Source of the DNA: Iris pallida
Lineage: Eukaryota > Streptophyta > Magnoliopsida > Asparagales > Iridaceae
Length of the DNA: 64,000 nt
Assembly (NCBI GenBank): GCA_029216955.1
Contig: JANAVB010015600.1
Location: 38,152,039-38,216,038, forward strand
Reading direction: 5' to 3'
The translations under genes and the position numbers were made by a program. Of the stretch, positions 54,221 to 64,000 are shown piece by piece. Position 1 is the first letter of the stretch, and each line of letters starts with the position of its first letter. The notes beneath the pieces are model-generated. The model saw only the letters and a program-made list of their open reading frames with translations. It did no database searches and was not told the DNA's origin.

Positions 54221-56582
54221 TGTAGTGCCCCATTCTGCTCAGTCAGTCAGAGGAATCGAAATGCCAACAGCGTTCGGACTTAGCCATGCAATGACTTGCT
54301 CGAAGACCCGCACGGTTGAGACGACTCCTCGCTCAGGTGGGTGGATTCGGTGAACTTGCCTCAGCTTGGCCTTCGCACTAATAAAATGAATGATTTCAAA
54401 TGCACAAGTAGGCTTGATAATAAAATAGACAAATCTACATAGCTAGAGGAATAATCCCAAGTCGGGTCGATTGAGTTAAGAATATGGAAAGGCCCCACTG
54501 TTGGCGTAGAAGTATTGTACGTTGTCCTTTTAAAATGACACTCGGTCCTTCGTCCCATGGCTTGGGAGAAGGAAGTTGGTTTAAGTTGCCAAAATGCTGT
54601 GAACTTAACCTAAGTGATAGGCGTCGCACATATAAATACTTGATAAAGCATACACGGACCCATCGTCTAAGGCTTGGCATAGCCTTTGGCCGTCCTACGG
54701 ATTAAGTTGTCGTACGATTGAGTTAGGCAAAAGTTATGTTGGGCTGTCGAAGTCATTCTAAGTACTGTCCTGCAATTTTTGCGGTTGTTAAGTCACATAG
54801 TCCCACGATCTCAAGGCTCATCATATAAATTATGACTTGGATGATAGTGTCATGTAGAACACAAGTCGGTTTAAGACACGAGCCAAGGTCGGCACTATAA
54901 AAAGTTAGCCATGGTCTATGGCACTTAAGGAAGACGTTTTGTTTAAGTTACGTAGGAACGATATAAGATAGTCGTTCCCTGGGTTTCAAGGAAAGGAAAG
55001 TTCATGCGACCGTTTGTCGTCGAGGCGGTCCCACATTTTAGGAGTCTCCAAGGATGCGCGTTTTGCATCGTATGGTTCCAAAACACGTTTTGTATGATAT
55101 GGTTTCGAGCATGTTTTGCTAAGTATGGTTCTAGTCGTATCTCAAAGTAGGCCATGCATTTACGTGAGTCTAGGTGTTCTCATAAGTGCATGGTCATGGA
55201 CAACTTGTCTACAAAGATTTCTTCCTCGACTGGTATTATGCCGAGGCGCCGGGGCCAATCGACCTAAGGGAAAGACGTTATAGCAACGCTGGATTGTACC
55301 GCATGGATAGTCGGGGGCTTTCCATAGGGCTAGCTGTCTTACATTGAAAGACCTACCGTCTACCCGAGCAATGTCCATGATGGCTTGGATTGCCAGTGAC
55401 TTTCATATAGATAAGTTGGTGTGCTGAACGGTAATCCACATGCACGATATCGGTCGATTCAAAGAAAGTATAAGCACAACACGTTTGAGTTAAGAAGGTA
55501 TGCACGGTTGCAACCCGGTATGGAGCCTAAGATTTGGCTAAGCAAAGACACGTACTTCGGCACGAGATGTGGCGTCGAGCAATAAGTCGTCGGCATAGAG
55601 TTGTATAAGTTGGAATTGAGTACTTTCGAGTTAAGTCAAGAAGGGTCGTAGGAAAAGTTTGGTTAAGTCATGTTGAATTGTGAGGCACGGCCTCAATATG
55701 TTATGGCACGACCACGTTGTTTTGACACAAGTATAGGCAAGTTACTAAGTGGCGAGGCACCGTCTCGATTATGTTATTCAAAGGGATTTATGGTACAACC
55801 AAGTTGTTGTGTACCAACTATGGGCCGAAAGGCAAGCACGAGTCGATAAGATGACGTTGTTTGCACGAGATGGTCTAAAGGCAAAGTATAAGTAAGTTGT
55901 TGGTTTAAGGCACGGTAATGGTCCAGAGACACATAATAGGCCAAAGTTTATGTCCTAAAATTGATCCTAAGGCAAGAATAGAAAGACAATCGTAAAAAAG
56001 ATATGTTATACAAAATAAATGAACGTGTTAGTTTTATATGGGTGGGCAAGGAGCTCACACCACTAGTATAGTTGAGTACTGATACCCATACAGTATTTAT
56101 GTACAGGCACAGGTAGAAGCTTAGTGGCGTAGAGCTCGCTTGGATACGTCGAGGCATGGAGTCCCTTGGCATTTTAAGGCGTGCGGCCGCATGGAGTCTA
56201 GACTTATACGGGACATAATGTATGGACATCGCCTATCTGAAGCATCCGCTAGCTCGTCAATTGTATTGAGAGATTAAGAGAGAGAGCAGAGTGACTTGTA
56301 TTATGAGAAAAGTGAGCTTGAGTGATCGTAATCTTGGCCTCGTGCCCACCTATGTAATCTTCGTTTCATTATCAATAAAGAGCATATTTGAATGACTTGT
56401 GTTTTGCTTCAAGTTTCCATTGATGTTTATTTAATGTTTCTGCTATGAACTTCTGTGTGACGATCCCGTCTCTTAGCTTGTAATCGGCCATTATGGAACC
56501 TGCCTTACAAGAGTGCAATCTAGGCTCGGGCGGCATCATGCCTTAGCGAGGACGATCGCTCCTACGGGGGCGAGGCATGACA
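54221..56582 (+). repeat. H 3' LTR (2362 bp)
   Basis: Starts TGTAGTGCCCCA, ends GCGAGGCATGACA. Matches the 5' LTR throughout. The ~30-bp tandem unit has fewer copies (about 55060-55135). Followed by GATAG. Confidence 0.93.
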
Positions 56583-56587
56583 GATAG
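56583..56587 (+). repeat. Right target-site duplication of H (GATAG)
   Basis: Same five bases as 49192-49196. Confidence 0.93.
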
Positions 56588-58098
56588 GCCCTACTGCCAA
56601 GTCTTTTCTCAGAGGTTTGTCGAAGTGAACCTCCTTTTGCGTCTGCCTATCAGCGACAGGAGTCTGAAATGGGCCTGTATTTTATGTATCAGGAGTCGAG
56701 GTTTTAGTTGGTGGAGGTGTTGCCTCCTCTGGAGCTTGGTTCTTCTCTTATTGCCGTGCCGAGCGAGTAGTCACCAGGGTATCATTGGTCGATGCCGAGA
56801 CCATGCGACATGTCCTGACCTTCTTCCCTTTGACAGAGGGAGTTGTAGGTTCCATCATGTCGGGAGTAAGGTCGGGGTGGACCCACATGACCTCGCCTCG
56901 TGGTGTGGAGAATGGGATGAGCTCTTGAGCGTTGTCACGCGCTGGTGGAAGATTGACTACTTCCATTATCGCCCTCGGGATGGAGATGACCCTGTCCTGT
57001 GCCTCCGTGGTTGGGAAACTTCCAAACTTGAGAGTAACCATATCGGCCGTGACAGTCTTTACTTCATAGTCAAGTGATATGACTTTGGCGTCGATGAGGC
57101 GCTGAATCTATCTTTTCAACACGCAGTAATCTCATATCGAATGGTGGATATACTGATGATAATGGCAGTATTTAGGGTTGTCCACCTTCCCCTCTTCGTC
57201 GGGGCACTTTGGTGTTGGGAGAGACAGCTTGCCACTCTTTGCCAGCATATCGAAAAGTTTTACCGTTTCATCATCATTGAAGAAGTAGGTCTCCCTCAGC
57301 TTCTGCGCTTCTGCAGACTTGGGGTTCATGGTTACTGAACCATTCGAGATGTTGACGGTTATGGCTTGTTTGTCTTTTTCGTCCTTAGGGTTGTTGCTAA
57401 ACGAGCGTCTCCCCTTGTCCTCGAGAGAAGGAAAGTTTAATCCCAGTAGCTGCGCATCTTAGGCTTTCCTTTGTGCCACATCCACCTCTGTAATAAAAGG
57501 CGTCCACTCTGTGCAAGGAGCACTGTGCCACAATTTGATTGCAGGCAGCATGTTCTTGCGGCATGAGTCCATAAGCATGGGCTTGGGAATGCCAGGCTGC
57601 AGCCTCAAAAGTGCACGGCAAAAGCGTTCGATGTATGTATAGATAGGTTCTTTCTCTCTCTAGACGACCTCCATGAGAGTTAACATCATCATGTCCATCC
57701 CTCCTTCATAAAATCAATCGATAAAGAGTGTCTTCAGGTCCTCGAAAGATAAAATACAGTCGTCCGAAAGACTGCAGAACCACTCATAGGCTACCCCTTG
57801 CAAGGCTCCTATGAATATGTTGGTGAGGAGGGCACCGTTCTTTGGTAGGTGCCCTTTTACTGAGGTGATGTACCTCAAGTATCATCGGAGTGACTCCTTT
57901 CCATCGAAGGGCGTGAGCGTCTGCAGATTGTATTTGGGAGGGTAGACTACGTTGTCCCACTCGACAGGATATGGCCGCCGAATCCCCATCTTCCGGAGTC
58001 CTACTTGCTTCTCTTTGGCATCATAGTGAGCATACAGTTCCTTGATGGCTTGCTGTATCTCGGTTGACATTGCAGGTCCTGTGGTCGATGGAGTAGAC
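56583..58098 (-). pseudogene. gag: G3 gag: core domain and zinc-like motif
   Basis: Minus strand from copia B: MSTEIQQAIKELYAHYDAKE, then RRPYPVEWDNVVYPPKYN and LTPFDGKES, capsid-like core (GALLTNIFIGALQGVAYEW, FYEGGMDMMMLTLMEVV, YIERFCRAL), then AEAQKLRETYFFNDDETVKLFDML, a CHYHQYIHH zinc-like motif near 57150, and RAIMEVVNLPPARDNAQ, ending at the H insertion. At least four stops. It is homologous to the G2 gag core at 19090-19927. Copia B interrupts its N-terminal part at 58098. Confidence 0.82.
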
Positions 58099-59131
58099 TG
58101 TTGGCCCATTGGTCATGGTCAAACCTGATTTTAATAATTAATCAAACTATGTCCCGATATTCGAAACAATTCAGATGTTTACTCAAGGCGTTTTGGACAC
58201 TGCTCAAGACCGAAGCTATATTTGCCACTCGAGACTATATTTCCTTATACAAAATAATTTTTATTTTTATTGAGTTTAGGAATACTTTGTACACCAAGTC
58301 GTACTGGCAAATAGGCTATCCAAAATCATTTTTCAAAATTGACCTATCGTTTTCAAAATTGACCTATGTTTTGAAAAACATCTATTATTTACAAAAGCTT
58401 CTGAAGGATTTCAAAAAGCCCAAAATATTTTTCATAAAATAACCCTGACCACCCCTGACAGAGTTCGGCCAGAGTTCGGCCAAGGTGAACGTTATATGAA
58501 TGTTGGTTTTTGAACTTGGTCTCCCTTCAGTTGCGGTTTGTTACATAGAATTCTGTCAGAATTCTGCCAGAGTTCCGTCTTTGGAAAAAGTATAAATAGG
58601 GAGGAATTCTGATCATTTAAAATTACTCATTCACTTTCATATCTTCTCTTCTAAAGCTTAAGTTTCTTCCAAAGAGTTTTCAAAAAGCTTTCATTTTCAA
58701 ATCCCAAGCCAGTTACAATTCTCTAGTCAATTTACCGGTACGTTGCGGTCTAGAAGATTTCAGAGAAATTGTAATCAGAGGCTTGATTGAAGAAAGAATT
58801 TTCAAAACTGAAGTTGGTCGAGTTCTTCGTATCAAAGCTCGCATGTATAGAAGTTGCAAGGACTTCGTATGAAAACTTGCAGGATTTTCTAATAGTAGAT
58901 TCAACTGGAAGCTAGAGTTTTTTCGACTGGACTAGTCCTCACAAGAGGGAAACCAATATAAATCTCTGTATTTGCATTTGCCTTCTTAACTCTAATCTTT
59001 ACAGTTATTACTTTATGATTATTATTATTTCTGTGATCTAACTGCTAACAAAGTTTTTAATTAGCAATATTTCGCTACCTACTCTATTCACCCCCCTCTA
59101 GAGTATTCTGCTTTACGATTTCGTTCCTACA
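58099..59131 (+). repeat. Copia B 5' LTR (1033 bp)
   Basis: Starts TGTTGGCCCATTGG, ends TTCGTTCCTACA. TATA box TATAAATAGG at 58591-58600. Aligns with 4511-5580. Confidence 0.95.
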
Positions 59132-59133
59132 AT

Positions 59134-59145
59134 TGGTATCAGAGC
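59134..59145 (+). other. Copia B primer-binding site
   Basis: TGGTATCAGAGC, two bases after the LTR, complementary to the 3' end of initiator-Met tRNA, the usual primer of copia elements. Confidence 0.92.
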
Positions 59146-59228
59146 GGGTTATATAGGTAAAGCAAGGTAAAACTGCAGTTGTTTATTTTTAATTATTTTT
59201 ATAGATCATAGCATTACACCTGACAACT

Positions 59229-60898
59229 GTGAAATTCACTAGTGAAGGCCAAGCCACAAACAGACCTCCACTGTTTGACGGCACAAACTACACTTATTGG
59301 AAAACACGGATGAGTTTCTTCTTAAAATTTCTTAATTTTGACTCATGGTCTTTAGTTATTGATGGCTACAAAAAGCCTCCTCGTATTACTGTTGAGGGAG
59401 TTTTAGTTGAAAAATCCCATGATAAATATACGGAGGATAAAAAGAAAAAGGCCAATCTTGACGCACGTGCTATTAACGCTTTATTTTGTGCTTTAGACAG
59501 AACTAAATTTAACAGGGTGTCGACTTGCACAACATCAAATGAAGTATGGAAACTTTTCGAAGTAACCCACGAAGGAACAACACAAGTCAAGGAGTCAAAG
59601 ATGAGCAGACTTACTCAAGAGTACGAGGCGTTCAAAATGAAGCCAAATGAATCCGTCACTCAGATGTTTACGAGATTCCTGGATATCGTAAATCCTTTGT
59701 CTTCATTAGGCAAGGAATACAGTAACCATGAGAAGATTCGCAAACTTCTACGAGCTCTCACAAAGAACTGGATTCCAAAGGCTACAGCATTCATTGAAAG
59801 AGTCGATCGCTTTGAAGGCTCAACATAAAAGAACTATCGAAGATGATTCTGATGAAAGCGATTCTGACTCTGAAGATCAAGCTCTTCTGGTAAGAAAATT
59901 CAAGAAGTTCATGAGATTCAATAGAAGAACAAAAGACAGCAACAGCAACAACAACGAGGAAGATCATATTTGCTATGGATGTAAGAAGAAAGGACCTATG
60001 AAGAAAGATTGTCCAACAGCATTATTATAAACAAAAAAAAGTAGCAAATATGACAAAGTCTACCTGAAAAGATCTACATCAAGGAAGCACGCCAATGCAA
60101 GCAAATGGTATGAAAGGGAAGCCAGCGATTCAGAAGATGAACAATCAGATGACGCTGTAAATGTATGCTTGATGGCTTGCGATCAGGTAATCACTAATCC
60201 TCTGTTTGATCCTTATGATGATTTCACCTTTGAGCAACTAGGAGAGGCTTTCAGTGACTTATTAAATGACTACAGGAAACTACATAGTAAATATGAAACC
60301 TCTAAGAAGGCACTCAAAGAGTACAAAGGTGAGATAGGAAGACTTACCAACCAACTAGCTGATGTTAGAAATAGTGATACCTCTATTGAGTCTGGTAAGC
60401 TTTCCTCTATTAAGCTGTTGTTACACGAGACTATCAAGTTATCCGAAGAAAAAGACCAAACTATCATCCAGCTAAAGGAAGACCCATCTAAGGAGAGAAA
60501 GAATCTCCAGTGTGCCCAAGTCAGAATGAAAACACTTACATCTGACTATACTAGATTATATGACACCTCCAAAAAGTTAGAAATTAGTTTAGAAAAAATG
60601 GCCTGAAGTTGCTGCTTCATATTCTAACACGTGTCAATTACCGAATGATCGGAACACACCCAAACCAAACACTGTCAGACCAAACCACACCAAACCTATG
60701 TCCAAGAAGACTAATAGGCATGCATTTTTCTATACTAGAAAACTAAAACCTACCAATCATGCACCTCACACAACTTTCAACACTCAACATACAAAATGTC
60801 ATTATTGTGGCCTCATTGGTCATATATCCTCTGAATGTACAATCAGAAAGTTAGTAGATTTAAATGTTTATGCATGGATACCAAAAACTAACCTGTCA
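59229..60898 (+). pseudogene. gag: Copia B gag: capsid, two zinc knuckles and coiled coil
   Basis: The start is a GTG where ATG is expected (KFTSEGQ follows), so initiation is probably lost. Capsid-type motifs: FDGTNYTYWKTRM, YKKPP, ARAINALFCAL, EVWKLFEVTHEGTTQVKESKM (UBN2-type gag). A frame change near 59820 leads to an acidic Ser/Asp segment and zinc knuckle 1 (59971-60012, CYGCKKKGPMKKDC) in which the His is replaced by Pro. A coiled coil follows (60240-60600), a stop at 60604, and an intact knuckle 2 (about 60797-60838, CHYCGLIGHISSEC). A coiled-coil extension of gag is typical of SIRE-type elements. Confidence 0.88.
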
Positions 60899-60949
60899 TG
60901 ACCCTACAAGAATGGGTACCAAGAGTTTCATCTGTAAATTGTTTTGTAG

Positions 60950-63900
60950 GTGGAACGCCCTTCATATGCTAGAAGCAAATGGATCCACGACAGCGGTTGC
61001 TCATGGCACATGATCGTTGATGCATCATTATTCGTAATACTGTCGAAGAAGAATAAAGAAGGATACGTCTTCTTTGGTTATAATTTAAGAGGGTACATAA
61101 TCGGTATCGGTAACATTGGTAAGGCTCTATATCCTGTGATTAAAGATGTATGTCTAGTTACCGAGTTAAATCTACTCAGCATAAGCCATTTAGCTGATCA
61201 CGGTTATGGCATTAACTTCGTCAAAGACAAATGTACTATAGTTGATAGCTCAACTGGCAGTACTATCTTTGAAGGAATCAGGGAAGACAATATATATGTT
61301 TTCTATCTGTTAGAAGATGCTAACAAAGCAGGTAGATGCTTGATGGCCAAAAGCATTAAGAGTCAACTATGGCATATAAGACTCGGTCATGCAAATATGG
61401 ACACAATTTCAAAACTATCCACAAAGAAGTTGGTACGCAACTTACCGGACATCTCTTTCAAGAAGGATATGGTATGTAGCGAATGTGAAAAGAACAAAGC
61501 TACCCGATCCGTCTTTAAATCCAAAAATGCTGTAAGTATCACTAGACCTCTATAATTGTTGCATATGGACATATTTGGACCCAGTAGAATTGCTAGTCTA
61601 GGTGGTAAGTTATATGCTTTTGTTATTGTAGATGATTTCTCTATATACATATGGGTATATTTTCTTGCACACAAGAATGATGCTTTGTCAGAATTCGTCA
61701 CCTTTTACAAGAAAGTAGAGAATGAAAAAGGCTTCATGATTACTCGCATTCGTAGTAATCATGGCGGCGAATTTGAGAATGCAGAGTTCAAGCAATTCGG
61801 TGACACATACGGTTATTTGCATGAGTTTTCTTGCCCTAGGACTCCACGACAAAATGGAGTCGTGGAACATAAGAACTTGACTCTATCTGAAATGGCTAGA
61901 GTAATGTTGAACCAGTTTAGTCTACCTAGATATTTTTGGGCTGAAGCTGTCAATACAGCGTGCTATATTCTCAATAGGTTTCTAATTCGACCTATATCGA
62001 AGAAGAATCCCTAAGAGTTATGGTTTGATAGAACACCCACTATTTCATATTTTAAGATATTTGGTTGTAAATACTTTATTCTTAATATTAAAGACAATCT
62101 GAGTAAATTTGATGAAAAGGCCGATGAAGGTATATTTTTAGGTTATGCGGCAAAGAGCAAAGGGTACAGAGTCTTCAACAAGAGAACCATGATCATCGAA
62201 GAATCAATTAATGTCAAGTTTGATTAACTAAATCAACATTCAGTCGATGACGATAATGAAGACGTTATTACACCAAGTACAGCTACTGCAAAACCTTCAC
62301 ACAAAGATGCAGAACCTTCAAGCAAAAAAGTCGGAACCAGCAATCCTGAGGATACGCCAAAAGAGATGAGATTCTTGGCAGATCATCCTAAGGACCTGGT
62401 AATTTGTGAGATTACCAAGGGTGTAAGTACTCGTTCCTCTAATAAATATATAGCTTCTTGTGTTGCTTTTGTTTCATAGTTTGAACCCAAAAACATTAAA
62501 GAAGCATGTAGTGATAATTTTTGGTTAGATGCTATACAAGAGGAATTAAACTAATTCGAACGAAATCAAGTTTGGGAACTTGTTCCCAAGCCCATTGATC
62601 ATCTGGTCATTGGCACCCGTTGGGTATTTCGAAACAAACTGAACGAGAATGGTTTAGTAACTCGTAATAAGGCTCGACTCGCAGCTCAAGGATACAATCA
62701 AGAAGAAGGTATCGACTACGATGAGACTTATGCCCCAGTTGCGAGATTAGAATCCATTCGCATGTTATGTGTACTTGCATGTTTTCATAATTTTAAGTTA
62801 TTTCAAATAGATGTTAAAAGCGCATTTTTGAATGGTTTTATAAAAGAAGAAGTTTATGTAGCTCAACCTCCCGGTTTTACTGATTTCAAAAATCTTAATT
62901 ATATTTTCAAGTTGAAGAAAGCCTTATACGGTTTGAAACAAGCCCCTCGTGCTTGGTACGATCGTCTAAGCACTTTTCTACTTGACAACGGTTTTTCAAA
63001 GGAAAAGGTTGATACTATACTGTTTATAAAATCTTTGAATAATAATCTTCTTTTGATTTAAATCTATGTAGATGATATTATTTTTGGATCTACTAATGAA
63101 TCTCTTTGTCAAAAAATTTCAAAGTGTATACAGAGTGAGTTTGAGATGAGCATGATGAGAGAGCTGAAGTTCTTTCTCGGACTGCAAATCAAACAAACCA
63201 ACAATGGGACGTTCATAAATCAAGCAAAGTATACAAACGATTTATTAAAGAAGTTCGACCTAGAAGTAGTCAAACCACTTAGCACTCCAATGGCGACTTC
63301 AACCAAGCTTGATATTGATGAACAAGACAAATCCGTCGACATACGTAAGTATTGAGGTATGATCGGTAGCTTACTGTACTTAACTGCTAGTCGACCATAT
63401 ATTATATTTACTGTTTGCTTGTGTGCACATTTTCAAGCCAATTCTAAGGAATCACATCTGTGCGCAGTTAAGCGTATCTTCCGATACCTTATAGGCACTT
63501 CTTCTGTCGGCTTATGGTATCCTAAAATCACGTCATTTGACCTAACTGGTTATTCTGATGCTGATTTTGCCGGATGCAAAGTAGATAGAAAAAGTACCAG
63601 CGGCACATGTCATTTCCTAGGAAAAGCCCTAGTCTCTTGGTTTAGCAAAAACAAAATTCTCTCGCATTATCAACAACCGAGGCTGAGTATATCGTCGCAG
63701 GATGTTGTTGTGCACAAATTTTATGGATGAAGCAAACTTTAGAAGACTTTGGATTGCATTACACACACATACCCATTTTCTGTGATAATACTAGTTCTAT
63801 TAATTTGACTAAGAATCCAGTATGTCACTCTCGTACTAAGCATATCGAGATTCGACATCATTTTCTTAGAGATTATCAGCAAAATGGAGATATAGACCTT

Positions 63901-63990
63901 GTATACATAGACACACAGAATCAATTGGCTGACATATTCGTAAAACCTCTAGCGGAAGATCGTTTCAATTATTTACGTCGAGAATTATAA
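60950..63990 (+). pseudogene. pol: Copia B pol: protease, integrase, RT, RNase H
   Basis: Protease DSG at 60988-60996 (IHDSGCSWHM). GAG-pre-integrase/HHCC at about 61370-61500 (HIRLGHANM, CSECEKNK). Integrase core with first Asp near 61567, Asn in place of the second Asp (61757-61759, RSNHGGEF), Glu at 61865. FLGY motif at about 62140. RT from about 62560 with YVDD at 63065-63076. RNase H from about 63480 (SDADFAGC). In-frame stops at about 61553, 62012, 62224, 62477, 62552, 63059 and 63353, plus a one-base loss near 63655-63720. Ends TAA 63988-63990. Confidence 0.92.
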
Positions 63991-64000
63991 ATTTTAGATG

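Larger units (their letters stand above)
49197..56582 (+). mobile_element. H: complete non-coding LTR retrotransposon (7.4 kb), LARD-like
   Basis: LTRs 49197-51584 and 54221-56582, initiator-Met PBS at 51588-51599, internal region 2.6 kb without any gag or pol domain in six frames, and perfect duplication GATAG. Large non-coding LTR elements moved by partner enzymes are called LARDs. The end of the internal region (TTTCGAGGACAAAACTTTTTTTG) resembles the 3' end of chromovirus pol, hinting at a gypsy partner. The two LTRs differ at many sites, so the insertion is old. Confidence 0.92.
36958..58098 (-). mobile_element. G3: Tat-type gypsy element (minus), 5' end lost at copia B, carrying three insertions
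   Basis: Minus order: gag 58098-56583, [H], gag-protease-linker 49191-47742, [T2], linker 44270-43949, repeats 43870-43310, antisense gene on the + strand (43182-39288), repeats 39100-38975, polypurine tract, 3' LTR 38770-36958. RT, RNase H and integrase are missing, deleted between the linker and the repeats. The gag frame reads exactly across the H insertion and the linker frame across T2, which supports the reconstruction. Its 5' LTR would lie to the right of copia B, beyond the window. Confidence 0.85.
58099..64000 (+). mobile_element. Copia B: SIRE/Maximus-type LTR retrotransposon, 3' end outside window
   Basis: 5' LTR, initiator-Met PBS, gag with two zinc knuckles and coiled coil, protease, integrase, RT and RNase H up to the window end. 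Same family as copia A (LTR and pol closely similar). Inserted in G3 gag; the left flank TAGAC (58094-58098) should recur after its 3' LTR beyond the window. The env-like ORF expected after pol is also outside. Confidence 0.93.

Overview
This window is nuclear DNA of a flowering plant, probably from a large, repeat-rich genome. I found no host gene, tRNA or rRNA. Nearly everything is LTR retrotransposon sequence, nested in layers, much of it broken by in-frame stops. The families seen are Ty1/copia elements of SIRE/Maximus type (env-like extra ORF, initiator-Met primer site), Ty3/gypsy Tat-type elements (two RNase H domains, a non-Met primer site TGGCGACTCTGCTGGGGA, an extra antisense ORF) and long-LTR chromovirus-like (Tekay/Del type) elements. 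Family names rest on domain order and motifs read by eye, not on database searches.

Layout: 1-5580, 3' part of copia A (+): pol, env-like ORF, 3' LTR. 5581-7468, 3' part of a long gypsy LTR T0 (+), into which copia A appears inserted. 7469-8849, a truncated chromovirus-like gag-PR-RT piece (-). 8850-14552, element T1 (-) with a ~4.3 kb LTR and only ~0.65 kb of internal DNA. 14553-14806, another LTR scrap (T4). 14807-15677, unassigned. 15678-38770, Tat element G2 (-), whose gag is split by the complete 15.1 kb Tat element G1 (+, 19933-35004, perfect target duplication CTGGT). 36958-58098, Tat element G3 (-), which shares one LTR with G2 (tandem LTR-internal-LTR-internal-LTR). G3 is interrupted by a solo long LTR T2 (44271-47741), by a non-coding LTR element H (49197-56582, target duplication GATAG) and, at 58098, by copia B. 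58099-64000, 5' part of copia B (+): LTR, PBS, gag, pol.

How the parts relate: G1 and G3 both carry, between pol and the 3' LTR and antisense to it, a gene with a plant-mobile-domain-like core and a coiled-coil tail. In G1 it has its own TATA box and two GT-AG introns. The same elements are peppered with a short motif, ATGCGGCT (or its complement AGCCGCAT), in separate tandem arrays in the LTRs, in gag, in the aORF intron and before the 3' LTR. An element-encoded protein together with an amplified element-specific motif resembles the VANC/VANDAL anti-silencing arrangement in Arabidopsis. This is the most interesting candidate system here, and it is a hypothesis. A second candidate is a small ORF in the long gypsy LTRs (T0, T1, T2) whose CPTYYG segment varies only at synonymous sites across three diverged copies. 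A third is the capture and tandem duplication of gag sequence inside the LTRs of G2/G3.

Most reading frames are damaged mainly by stops that a single C-to-T change could create, as expected of old methylated DNA. The coding entries are therefore given as pseudogenes.
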